Below are positions 57,901 through 64,000 of a stretch of 64,000 nucleotides of DNA, piece after piece (position 1 is the stretch's first letter; the number at the start of each line of letters is the position of its first letter). The DNA lies in assembly GCA_905178155.1 (NCBI GenBank), contig CAJINV010000001.1:3339675-3403674 (forward strand), in the 5' to 3' direction. Origin of the DNA: Amoebophrya sp. A120 (Eukaryota > Sar > Dinophyceae > Syndiniales > Amoebophryaceae). The translations under genes were made by a program, and so were the position numbers. The notes beneath the pieces were generated by a model. The model had not been told where the DNA came from and did not search any database. It saw only the letters and a list, made by a program, of their open reading frames with translations.

Positions 57901-60043
57901 TAAGAAATCTTGCAGGAAAAACGCATTACTATCATGCACACTGTCCAGATCCCTCACTTCGTGCGTGAACCGCGCGATCAGCCGCCCCAGCGCCTTGTTG
58001 TCCCGCAAATTCTGTTGCGCGGAGGGTTGCGACGTGTAGGCGTTGAGCAAGTCGATCGCTCGCCGTAGCGGCGCCCAAAACGCTCTTTCCGGCGCGTAGG
58101 CAATGAAGGTCAGCACGTCTTGTAACGACAAAAGCCGGTCCGTCTGGAGCTCCTGGATGGGCACGAGCTTCTTCGTGATCGCGGAGAATAATAGTTGCAA
58201 CCAGAGGCAGAGCGAGTCCTTCAGTCTGGCCGGGTCCTCCTCGCTGCCGAGGAGAATCGTGGTGCTGCCGTCGATTTTGGGGTTCACTAAAGAAAGCGTC
58301 TTCTTCACCGGGTTCGTGAAAAACTGCTGCACGGGCGAGGGGAGGATTTGCTGCAGGTACGGCTTCGATTTATTTTCCAGGAGCCACATCACCATGTTGC
58401 CGCAACAAGTGAGCAAGTGCTCCGCGCCCGGTTTGGGTACGGCGTTGGTCTGCATAAATTGCACCAAGTCCGGGACGAAACCCGGGTTCAGGTCTTTGAA
58501 GCTGTTCCACCCCGTAAACTCGGAGAGTTCCGTGATCACCCGTTTAGAAACCCTTTTCATGTACGTATTCGACAAAACGTTAGTCGGGAATAAAACTATT
58601 CCGTAAATGCACGCCAACCGCGCTGCGGCGAAGCAGCGCTGGAAGTAGAGGACGATATCCCCACCCACGGTGAACCCGGTGACAGAAGCACAAGCGCCGT
58701 GAAACGGGATCGAGAGACAGCAGAGGGATTCGAGCCGTTGCTGCAGTTCGGGAGGGATATTGTTCACTGTTGGGCTGTATCAACTGCAAAAATGTCTGGG
58801 TCTGGAAACTTGTAATGCTGCGCTGGGAATAGTGAATGCTCTGTAATGCACAGGCAAGCATGAGAAATATCTGCGCTTCTTTGTGTTACGTTTTTCGCAT
58901 GACAAACTGCGTTTTTGCATGACAGGCAAAAGGGTCTCTTCTTGGAGACGCATCACAAACTTTTTGGTCATGCCAGACAAGCATGACAAATCTCCAAATC
59001 TTCCAGACCCAGACAACATTTTTGCATTTGATAGGCTGTTGCTAGTATTTCCTCCCAAAAACGTCGGCTCGTTCTGTTTCAACAGCTCTTCGTGCAGAAC
59101 GTATTTGTGCAACATGTGCCTTTGCCGATTCGTCTGGTACCGAAACTGCACGGGCTCGGCGTCGCTCAGATGCGAGACCGCTTTAGTGTTGCTGCTTGCA
59201 ACATCTGCGAAAAGAATTCTGCTCCCGCCGGGGCTGGTGGCACCCTGGACGTCGAGAGGCTGTTGATTTATTATTTCTGACGTCGTCGTGCTCGCGTCGT
59301 CCTCTTCTATCAAGGCAAGAATCTGCTGCCGTAACTTATCTGTGCTGGCGATGTGGGTGCCGGACCACTCCTCCAGCGAAAGCTGGTACCCTTCCGTCCA
59401 GACCTGCATCGTCTGAAGTAACGCGGGGAGCCTGTGTTTTGTCGTTTGTGTAGTGCTCAAGTAGGGACTGCTTTACCTTTTTTCTACTCGATAAGTGGTG
59501 GTGAACAAGAGCTTTCATGAAGGCCAAAATCCTAAAACATCAAAATCCTAAAAAACTGTACCTTTCCTGCCGTTCCACCAGATACGAGAACACGTCGCTG
59601 CTGCCGTCCAGCAGTAGAACGTTCAGCAACCGCATGGCATGCTCGAACACCTCCAGGGAGTTGGCCTGCTCGTAGGAGACCGCGCCCGGACCGGAGAGCT
59701 GCCCCAGCACCAAATCCACGACCTTGCCACAGCTGGGGTAGTGCTTCCCCGTGCACACCCGGGTGCTGCTGGACAAAAAGGTAATAGTGGTCCGGAGCAC
59801 CAGCGCAGTCAGCTGCGCCGACGTTTTTGCATTCAGCAGAATCCGGTGGAACTTTTGCATCATGGGCTGCCAGTCCTCCTCCCGCGTGCTCTTCTGCCAC
59901 ATCTCCACATCGGGCAGGTTTTCGAGCGAATAAATCAACTCCGACTCCTCCGCCGCAACCAGCTTCTGCACAAAATACTTCTGCGCATTGGGCTGTTTCG
60001 GCGCCGCGCTCGTCATTTGGGGCCGGTAAATGCGGTGGTCCAT
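30992..60043 (-). CDS. HUWE1: Giant HUWE1/TOM1/UPL1-type HECT E3 ubiquitin ligase
   Basis: Nineteen exons: 60043-59562, 59431-59034, 58772-56871, 56604-56575, 56290-50246, 49961-48277, 48159-47568, 45636-40939, 40654-40591, 40264-40083, 38874-37018, 36875-36816, 36422-33925, 33789-33400, 32847-32420, 32290-32148, 31861-31738, 31581-31435, 31313-30992. They sum to 7,348 codons plus stop with every phase matching. The helical N-terminal third resembles DUF908/DUF913 (GFLSFFVLHESGEGKINEAN). A UBA domain is at about 2594-2644 (FTDEQMETFITIGFSERM), a very acidic tract lies near 41500-41760, and a DUF4414-like part at about 5750-5978 (ETRQGILAEADDSILQSLP). The HECT domain runs from about 6966 to the end, with DAGGLTREWY and the catalytic cysteine 7315 in LPSAHTCFNQLDLP. 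It transfers ubiquitin to substrates by a thioester. It is far longer than HUWE1 (about 4,370 residues). Exon 12 (60 nt) is the least certain. Confidence 0.9.
31867..32147. mobile_element. Introner element, family B, in HECT domain
   Basis: 281 bp, TATACTGTGCAAAAACATCC...GGGGACGTTTTTACGCAGGA then TA. The flanks are TGGAA (31862-31866) and TCGAA (32148-32152), a duplication with one mismatch. The join reads YLTFSTERQEFGQTKEYD, matching the conserved HECT sequence. Confidence 0.88.
38875..40082 (-). other. 1,208-bp GT-AG intron of the HECT ligase gene carrying tandem repeats
   Basis: Donor GTATAG and acceptor TAACAG; the join reads SNRTSAASAANPIPIYESR. Much of it consists of a tandem array of a roughly 288-bp unit (see 38979-39870). 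Confidence 0.8.
38979..39870 (+). repeat. Tandem array, unit about 288 bp
   Basis: The marker GAAAAGACGATACAAACTAC occurs at 38979, 39216, 39503 and 39791 (spacings 237, 287 and 288). The two central units are highly similar throughout (GGAGCTGTTAGGGGACTACG, GGCGGGACGATCGATCACAG); the outer units are partial and diverged. Confidence 0.9.
40270..40590. mobile_element. Introner element, family E, in HECT ligase gene
   Basis: 321 bp. Left end TATTGTGAGGAAAAATCCCC, right end GGGGGGATTTTTCCTTTTGA then TA. The AGCTC duplication lies at 40265-40269 and 40591-40595. The join reads QISELLTDGEDRFYFMSEG. Confidence 0.92.
40660..40938. mobile_element. Introner element, family B, in HECT ligase gene
   Basis: 279 bp, TATCATTTGTAAAAACGTCC...GGGGACGTTTTTACTCAGAA then TA. 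The GCCAC duplication lies at 40655-40659 and 40939-40943. It sits 64 bp from the element at 40270-40590. Confidence 0.92.
45789..45859 (+). repeat. Two-copy tandem repeat, period 36 bp
   Basis: A 35-bp sequence starting TGGGCGTTAGAACAGATTTA is repeated exactly at 45789-45823 and 45825-45859 within the expanded introner. Confidence 0.9.
46221..46402. repeat. Two GC hairpins inside the expanded introner
   Basis: GGCTCCG/CGGAGCC (46221-46240) and GGCCGCG/CGCGGCC (46383-46400) can each form a 7-bp stem with a 4-6 nt loop. A nearby pair of AACGAGATGATSAGC motifs (46408 and 46449 region) adds local repetition. Function unknown. Confidence 0.55.
46727..47464 (-). CDS. Putative charged protein encoded within an expanded introner
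   Basis: A 245-codon open frame on the same strand as the host gene, entirely inside the intron. The first 12 or so residues come from introner arm sequence; the rest has protein-like composition: Glu/Lys-rich coiled stretches, a central GTRPGYVFKLGQAGQGYY segment, FFSCCVGWGEEEK, and a C terminus with FPTLAELMGSDPVM and PLQEELARMFRGLDKDKG. No transposase, reverse transcriptase or integrase motif is visible. It may be a captured host gene fragment, a nested gene with its own transcript, or a chance frame in purine-rich DNA. The length and ordered sequence make chance less likely, but expression is unproven. Confidence 0.4.
   Translation of the reverse strand: MCCLFCMTNCASKKKQGGEEVTLRALGIIEKATKLLKEAEDLEPNQEEEKSTKMKNDRDSDKRSEEGNNKREPDGENAQRGDFYRAETYEGTRPGYVFKLGQAGQGYYRDRGPEEAARIFFSCCVGWGEEEKKEDARRKRALLNADQKTDEGSLKKKKKEEETRDATDAGNQGEREQEKAKPDEFPTLAELMGSDPVMSEEEMRENEEKRKREEERKRSRQRKYETPLQEELARMFRGLDKDKGS
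49967..50245. mobile_element. Introner element, family B, in HECT ligase gene
   Basis: 279 bp, TATCCTGAGCAAAAACGTCC...GGGGACGTTTTTACATAGGA then TA. The TCGTC duplication lies at 49962-49966 and 50246-50250. The join reads TVKTIAISSLDSDTGLER. Confidence 0.92.
56296..56574. mobile_element. Introner element, family B, inverted relative to other members
   Basis: 279 bp with the TGTGG duplication at 56291-56295 and 56575-56579. The interior motif GTGAGTCACGCATGAC seen near the left end of 13030-16069 and 21399-21794 lies here near the right end, reverse complemented, so this copy is inserted in the opposite orientation. The join reads KAHHILRIAPGFLSFF. Confidence 0.92.
56610..56870. mobile_element. 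Introner element, family A, in HECT ligase gene
   Basis: 261 bp with the CGAGC duplication at 56605-56609 and 56871-56875. Together with 56296-56574 it isolates a 30-nt exon encoding AFKDKSKAHH. Confidence 0.92.
58778..59033. mobile_element. Introner element, family A, in HECT ligase gene
   Basis: 256 bp with the GGCTG duplication at 58773-58777 and 59034-59038. The join reads NTSNSPTVNNIPPELQQR. Confidence 0.92.
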
Positions 60044-61333
60044 CTTCCTCCGAGGTTTAGTACTTTGACTTGCTGTCAATTTCTCGGCAGGGCCGGGCCG
60101 GATGATAGCTATTAATTTCGTTACTTTTTCAAAGGGTGAAAGATTTGTGCAGATCAACGTCAAAGCCGCACTGGAGGCCCGACCATTAAAAATATTTCGA
60201 CGTCGCTAGTACGTGTTCCAGACGGAGCGCGCCAGCAGCGCAATTATCGGACTCCTGTGCAGCTCCTGCCACGGTTCTTGCGCTCCTCGTTCTTGCTTCC
60301 GGCCGGTCTTCTTCTCGAATTATCGCGCACTTGGAAATTGCTGTCGCTACGTCGCTGGTTGGTACTATTTTCAGCCGATGTTTTTGCCCGAGATTTTCCA
60401 TGTTTTTCTCGATGATGTCGGAAGGAAAAGCGGTGAACGAGTGAGGTTTTGGTTTTCAAAACGAGCAGATGCTGTTCAATAAACTAGGAGGAGCTTCTTG
60501 TGTGAGATGAAAAAACTGGTTTATTACGACCGCGGATTTCTAGAAGATGAATCTGTTAGTACTGATAAAACTGATCTCTGTCTGATTCCTGTGATGTTCT
60601 GATAAATGTAATGGCAAATTCGATTGAAGAACGAAAACGAAAACGTTGAACCGGGATCGTGGCGGTCAAACTAAATGAACCAAAAATCATCATCGTTTTT
60701 CGAGACAAATTTCACCAACAGAGTGACGGCATCCGGAATCATGCCTGGTGGAGAACAAAATGGGTTATTCTGAGTGCCTTTATTCTCTCCTTTCCGTAGT
60801 GGAGAAAGCTTCTTTCGAAGCTGCGCGGTTTCTGTTTTGATGAGATGCGGTGCGAAATATGAAATTCTGTGATGTTCAAATTTCCCCCAAGTTTCAACAA
60901 TTTTTCAAGTTTGCATTTGCTCTTCATCGAGCAATTCCGATTCAAATTCACTATGCATTCATGTTTTTCTTCTGTCTATGCCTATTGTACGTGTAGTATC
61001 TATATAATTTTGTCTGAAGTTGTCTGATTCACTGTTACCATCGATATCCAACATAACAATCGGAACTTTCACTGTTAACGTCTGATCAATTGTACAAGGT
61101 TCTACAGCATTTAGGCTTGTTGCTTTCATCACTATCATCAACTATTTTTTGCATAATTTGAGTTTTACAGGTGGCACTTTATTCGGTAGTATACTTGAGG
61201 AATACAACTCTATGTTTTTCTCCTAAAAGTGATACTAAACATTCATCTTGTTAGTCTCTCCACTCCATGACGGGAGGTACTTTTTACATGGATACTCACA
61301 AACGATTCCCGAAGGAGAACCTTAGCCGACCAC
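60044..61333. other. Intergenic region upstream of the HECT ligase gene
   Basis: About 1.3 kb between the Ala/Glu-rich gene stop (61334) and the ligase start. The minus frame stays open from 60043 to a Met at 60163 in poorer sequence, so the ligase start could be 40 codons earlier. Otherwise AT-rich with no feature I can support. Confidence 0.5.
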
Positions 61334-62485
61334 TTACTCTTCCGCTGCGGCCGCAGCCTCCTCTTCCGCCGGGGCTATCAAAAGGAAAAATCCCCCCTCC
61401 CCATATCAGAACGGAAATCTGTGATGCAGATTTGTGGCCACAAATCAGCTCTGTCATGCTAGAAGGGAAAAGATGTGGACTGTAGTGCTGGATGGCGTGG
61501 GAAAGCCTTGCATCTTCAGCACGACAGGAGGCAGCTGGAAGTGGGGAGCAGCATGACAAATTGCCTGCAAACGAGGCCAGGACTGCGGCTCGTGGCCTTC
61601 TAGCATTACAAGTAGATTTGTGTACTCAAATACAGCATCGCAAATTTCGTTTTCGATATGGCGTGGGGGGATTTTTCCTTCTGATAGGGGCCGCCGCCTC
61701 CTCAGATTCGACCGGAGCTTCCTATGACTTGCTCAAACGTTACAATCTCACACGTTACAATGAAGTCTGGAATTTGTGTTGCATGATGAGCATGACAGAC
61801 TCGCACAGCGTTCCACGTTTTGCAATACAAATTTCGCCAGATTGTAGTGGGGTTTGGGGCTCCGGAACTTGTCATGCGCAATCCTATGAGAGTTGGCTAG
61901 CTCATGCACTCTTGCATCACAGATTTCGAAATTCTATTGTAACGCTTGAGATCGTAACACCTGAGCAGGTTATACTTCCTCTTCCGTGGCTGGTTCCGCG
62001 GTCTCCTCCGTGGCAGCTGGTTCTTCCTCGGCGGCAGCCGGTGCCTCCTCCTCGGCAGCAGCCGGTGCGGCCTCCTCTTCCGTAGCAGCCGGTGCGGCCT
62101 CCTCTTCGGTAGCCGCCGGTGCGGCCTCCTCTTCGGTAGCCGCCGGTGCGGCCTCCTCTTCGGTGGCGGCCGGAGCCTCCTCTTCGGTAGCAGCCGGTGC
62201 GGCCTCCTCTTCCGTGGCAGCCGGTGCTTCTTCCTCCGCAGCGGCCGGTGCCTCCTCTTCGGTAGCAGCCGGTGCGGCCTCCTCGACCTTCTCCTCCTCG
62301 GTCGCAGCCGGTGTCGTGGTCTCCTCGACCTTCTCTTCCTCGGCCGCCGGTGTCGTGGTCTCCTCGACCTTCTCTTCCTCGACCTTCTCCTCCGCGGCAG
62401 CCGGAACCTCCTCCTCGGTAGCAGCCGGTGCGCTCTCCTCGACCTTCTTATCCTCGGCCGCAAATTCCTCCGCGGCCTTCGCGAC
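61334..62485 (-). CDS. Ala/Glu/Pro-rich repetitive protein, 3' part
   Basis: Three exons recovered: 62485-61975, 61717-61687 and 61370-61334, 192 codons plus TAA, phases consistent. The first begins after a plausible acceptor (AAACCAG) as VAKAAEEFAAEDKKVEES. It is then almost wholly built of imperfect repeats of the type APAATEEE and VEETTTPAAEEE, ending PVESEEAAAPAEEEAAAAAEE. The last two introns are introners of families F and E. The upstream exon or exons and the start are not identified; no clear exon is visible to 62850. The protein is strongly acidic and low-complexity; no function can be inferred. The plus-strand Ala/Ser-rich frame over the same DNA is a shadow. Confidence 0.55.
61376..61686. 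mobile_element. Introner element, family E, in Ala/Glu-rich gene
   Basis: 311 bp, TATCAAAAGGAAAAATCCCC...GGGGGGATTTTTCCTTCTGA then TA. The GGGGC duplication lies at 61371-61375 and 61687-61691. Confidence 0.92.
61723..61974. mobile_element. Introner element, family F, in Ala/Glu-rich gene
   Basis: 252 bp. Left end TATGACTTGCTCAAACGTTA; the reversed right end reads TATAACCTGCTCAGGTGTTA. The CTTCC duplication lies at 61718-61722 and 61975-61979. Only this copy of its family is present; 31 nt of exon separates it from 61376-61686. Confidence 0.88.
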
Positions 62486-62499
62486 CTGGTTTCAAATTA
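62462..62499 (+). repeat. 38-bp exon/intron boundary segment duplicated downstream, copy 1
   Basis: It covers the start of the recovered Ala/Glu-rich exon and its 3' splice site (AAATTCCTCC...TTCAAATTA). An identical copy lies at 63454-63491. Confidence 0.88.
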
Positions 62500-63240
62500 A
62501 TCGAAAAACATCAGTATTGCATTTTGAAGTAAACAAAACTATCTACTACTTATACTTGACTACTAAAGCTATAACAGAACTTATTTTTGCCTTGCGATCT
62601 TGAATTTTGGAACCTGGAAATGGTTTTGGAGACAGGAGTTTGAAAAAAGGAACGCAGCATAGAAAGCGAGCAGGAGAGAGAAGAAATCAGAAACAAGAAG
62701 AAGAGGGGAGAGCAAAGATTTCGTTGTTAGTTTCTTGCGGTCTGCTGGTAGTGAACGTCTTCACCAACGCCTTAAGCACCGGCCTAAACCTACTCCCCGT
62801 TTGCCGACAGGGTGCAGATCGATCATGATCCGCGGCTCCAGCCATGCATAAATCTTCGCTGAGAGATCAAGAGCCTAAAGATGCTAATGCTTGCGCAAGC
62901 ACCTATCTCTCATGAGTGCGCATCTCTCGTGCGTATCTCTCATGCTTATCTCTCATGGAAAAACGCACTTATCATTGACTCTCAGTGCAGAATCGCACTG
63001 CTGTTTGAGCAGAAAGCATGGAAAATTCTCTCAGAAATGAACTAGAAATGAATAAAATGACACTCGCTGATGAAGAAACGAAAGCACCACTGAAATGGAA
63101 TGCACTTCGTGCACGAACAGACTTTTTACTTTCCTTTTCATAAAATGCCTATAAAGAGAGCTGCCTCTATCTTGTAGCCTTGCGTCAGCCCTGGGAAGGA
63201 GGACAGGGCTGGCATCGGATTGAATTAGGAGTGAGAGGTA

Positions 63241-63430
63241 GCATCTTCCCCGCCTTTGGCATGACCCAGAAGATACTAGAAACACTAGCTCGCCTTTGGC
63301 GTGACCGTGTGAAGGAGGGAGAGGAGGCGGATGGAAATAGGAACGAGAGGAAGCATCTTGCCCGCCTTTGGCGTGACCCAGATACTAGAAACACTAGCCC
63401 GCCTTTGGCGTGACCGTGTTAAGGAGGGAG
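63241..63430 (+). repeat. Tandem repeat, unit about 112 bp, two copies
   Basis: GCATCTTCCCCGCCTTTGGC at 63241 and GCATCTTGCCCGCCTTTGGC at 63353 start two units, each containing GATACTAGAAACACTAG, CGCCTTTGGCGTGACCGTGT and AAGGAGGGAG. Confidence 0.85.
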
Positions 63431-63453
63431 GAGAGACGAGCCTTGGGAGGAAG

Positions 63454-63491
63454 AAATTCCTCCGCGGCCTTCGCGACCTGGTTTCAAATTA
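63454..63491 (+). repeat. 38-bp exon/intron boundary segment, copy 2
   Basis: Exact copy of 62462-62499, followed by ATATAGGC instead of ATCGAAAA. It retains an acceptor-like CAG on the minus strand. Confidence 0.88.
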
Positions 63492-63711
63492 TATAGGCTC
63501 TCGGAAATTCATGTGAGAATCCATTTCTGAAAAAAAAAATTCGCAAATTTCGAAACCCTCTGCGAATCCTATAACACGCGCCCAAAACCCAGCCCCGGCG
63601 AACCCCATTCAGCTATCAAAGTCAACAAGGCCCCGAAAAGGAGGCTTCTAGAACTCTGAAAGACACGCGCCGTTTTTCTTCCAGAACTCTGGAGCTTCTC
63701 TTTTGTGGACT

Positions 63712-63750
63712 TCGAACAAGCCGGCCCCCGATCCGGAGCCGCGTGATCCC
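63712..63750 (+). repeat. 39-bp direct repeat, right end, copy 1
   Basis: TCGAACAAGCCGGCCCCCGA and onward; it recurs with one mismatch at 63907-63945. Both copies follow a CGCCGTTTTTCTT motif. Confidence 0.88.
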
Positions 63751-63825
63751 CGAACGCCGGGGTTGGCTCCATTGCCTAGTCCATGAGTTGGCCACCAGGG
63801 CTTTGAGCTTCTGAAGCTAACAAAT

Positions 63826-63905
63826 TCGACACACGTGAATTTCTCAGGCTCTGAAAGAAAAACGCCGTTTTTCTTTCAGAGCCTGAGAAATTCATGTGTG
63901 TCGAC
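63826..63905. repeat. Long near-perfect inverted repeat (80 nt)
   Basis: The arms begin TCGACACACGTGAATTTCTC and run about 38 bp to a tiny loop around GCC; the return arm matches with a single mismatch. It would fold into a very stable hairpin and may be a palindromic mobile element or a recombination product. Confidence 0.88.
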
Positions 63906-63906
63906 C

Positions 63907-63945
63907 TCGAACAAGCCGGCCCCCGATCCGGAGCCGGGTGATCCC
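63907..63945 (+). repeat. 39-bp direct repeat, right end, copy 2
   Basis: Matches 63712-63750 at 38 of 39 positions, starting immediately after the hairpin at 63826-63905. Confidence 0.88.
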
Positions 63946-64000
63946 GCCTATGCTGGTAGCCACGTGGGGCCGTGTCATTTGTCTCTCCTCGAGCCGCCTC

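Larger units (their letters stand above)
62486..64000. other. Repeat-bearing right end without recognised genes
   Basis: It contains ATCTCTCATG repeats (about 62905-62955), a two-copy 112-bp tandem (63241-63430), a duplicated exon/intron boundary (63454-63491), a long hairpin (63826-63905) and a 39-bp direct repeat pair. Any 5' exon of the Ala/Glu-rich gene should lie here or beyond, but I cannot place it. Confidence 0.5.

Noticed and set aside
59432-59561. Possible small exon (59529-59476) between the first two ligase exons
   Set aside because: Including it breaks the frame, whereas a single GT-AG intron from 59561 to 59432 joins ERQE to RLPALLQTM in frame.
61986-62603. Plus-strand Ala/Ser-rich frame of 205 codons
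   Set aside because: Shadow of the minus-strand Ala/Glu/Pro repeats, which are the frame that splices correctly at two introners.
1-64000. Search for viral, toxin, transposase or reverse transcriptase genes
   Set aside because: No protein with such motifs was recognised in any frame; the introners here appear non-autonomous.

Overview
The window is nuclear DNA of a eukaryote, most likely the parasitic dinoflagellate-lineage protist Amoebophrya (Syndiniales) or a close relative. This is inferred from intron-rich protein genes, an intraflagellar-transport gene (so a flagellated cell) and an unusual density of introner elements: introns that are themselves short mobile elements with inverted-repeat ends and target-site duplications. 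Introns of this kind have been reported from Amoebophrya. I could not check the organism against any database.

All six recognised genes lie on the minus strand, so transcription runs right to left. From the right they are: a 3' part of an Ala/Glu/Pro-rich protein gene (61334-62485); a giant HUWE1/TOM1/UPL1-type HECT ubiquitin ligase (30992-60043, 19 exons, 7,348 codons); IFT140 (21202-29789); a PX-domain sorting-nexin-like protein (11287-20070); an FkbM-type methyltransferase (7730-10740); and a six-transmembrane voltage-gated cation channel (3339-6760). Intergenic gaps are about 0.5-1.3 kb. The left end (1-3338) and right end (62486-64000) are repeat-bearing and without convincing genes.

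The main discovery is a set of 31 introner-type elements sitting exactly at intron positions in these six genes. Twenty-eight carry a perfect 5-bp target-site duplication, and all but one of the 31 begin TAT and end ATA in inverted orientation (the exception begins CAT). They fall into at least seven terminal-sequence families, which share an internal vocabulary of GCATNACA-like motifs. Removing each element plus one copy of its duplication restores the reading frame and conserved domain sequence (shown by hand for the FkbM, IFT140 and HECT genes), so these introns do not use GT-AG ends. The same family occurs in both orientations relative to the host gene. Two elements have grown to 1.9 and 3.0 kb. 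One carries a 245-codon open reading frame inside the HECT gene; the other carries a 2.75-kb nested insertion with its own 5-bp duplication. Two further TIR-bearing introns lack the duplication and use GT-AG, which may show how introners mature into ordinary introns.

Conventional GT-AG introns (about 45 to 1,208 bp) coexist in the same genes. Splice positions quoted for the HECT and FkbM genes were derived by reading frame and domain continuity, and every exon phase is consistent. The 3' exons of the sorting nexin, the 5' exons of IFT140 and the 5' end of the Ala/Glu-rich gene are not resolved.
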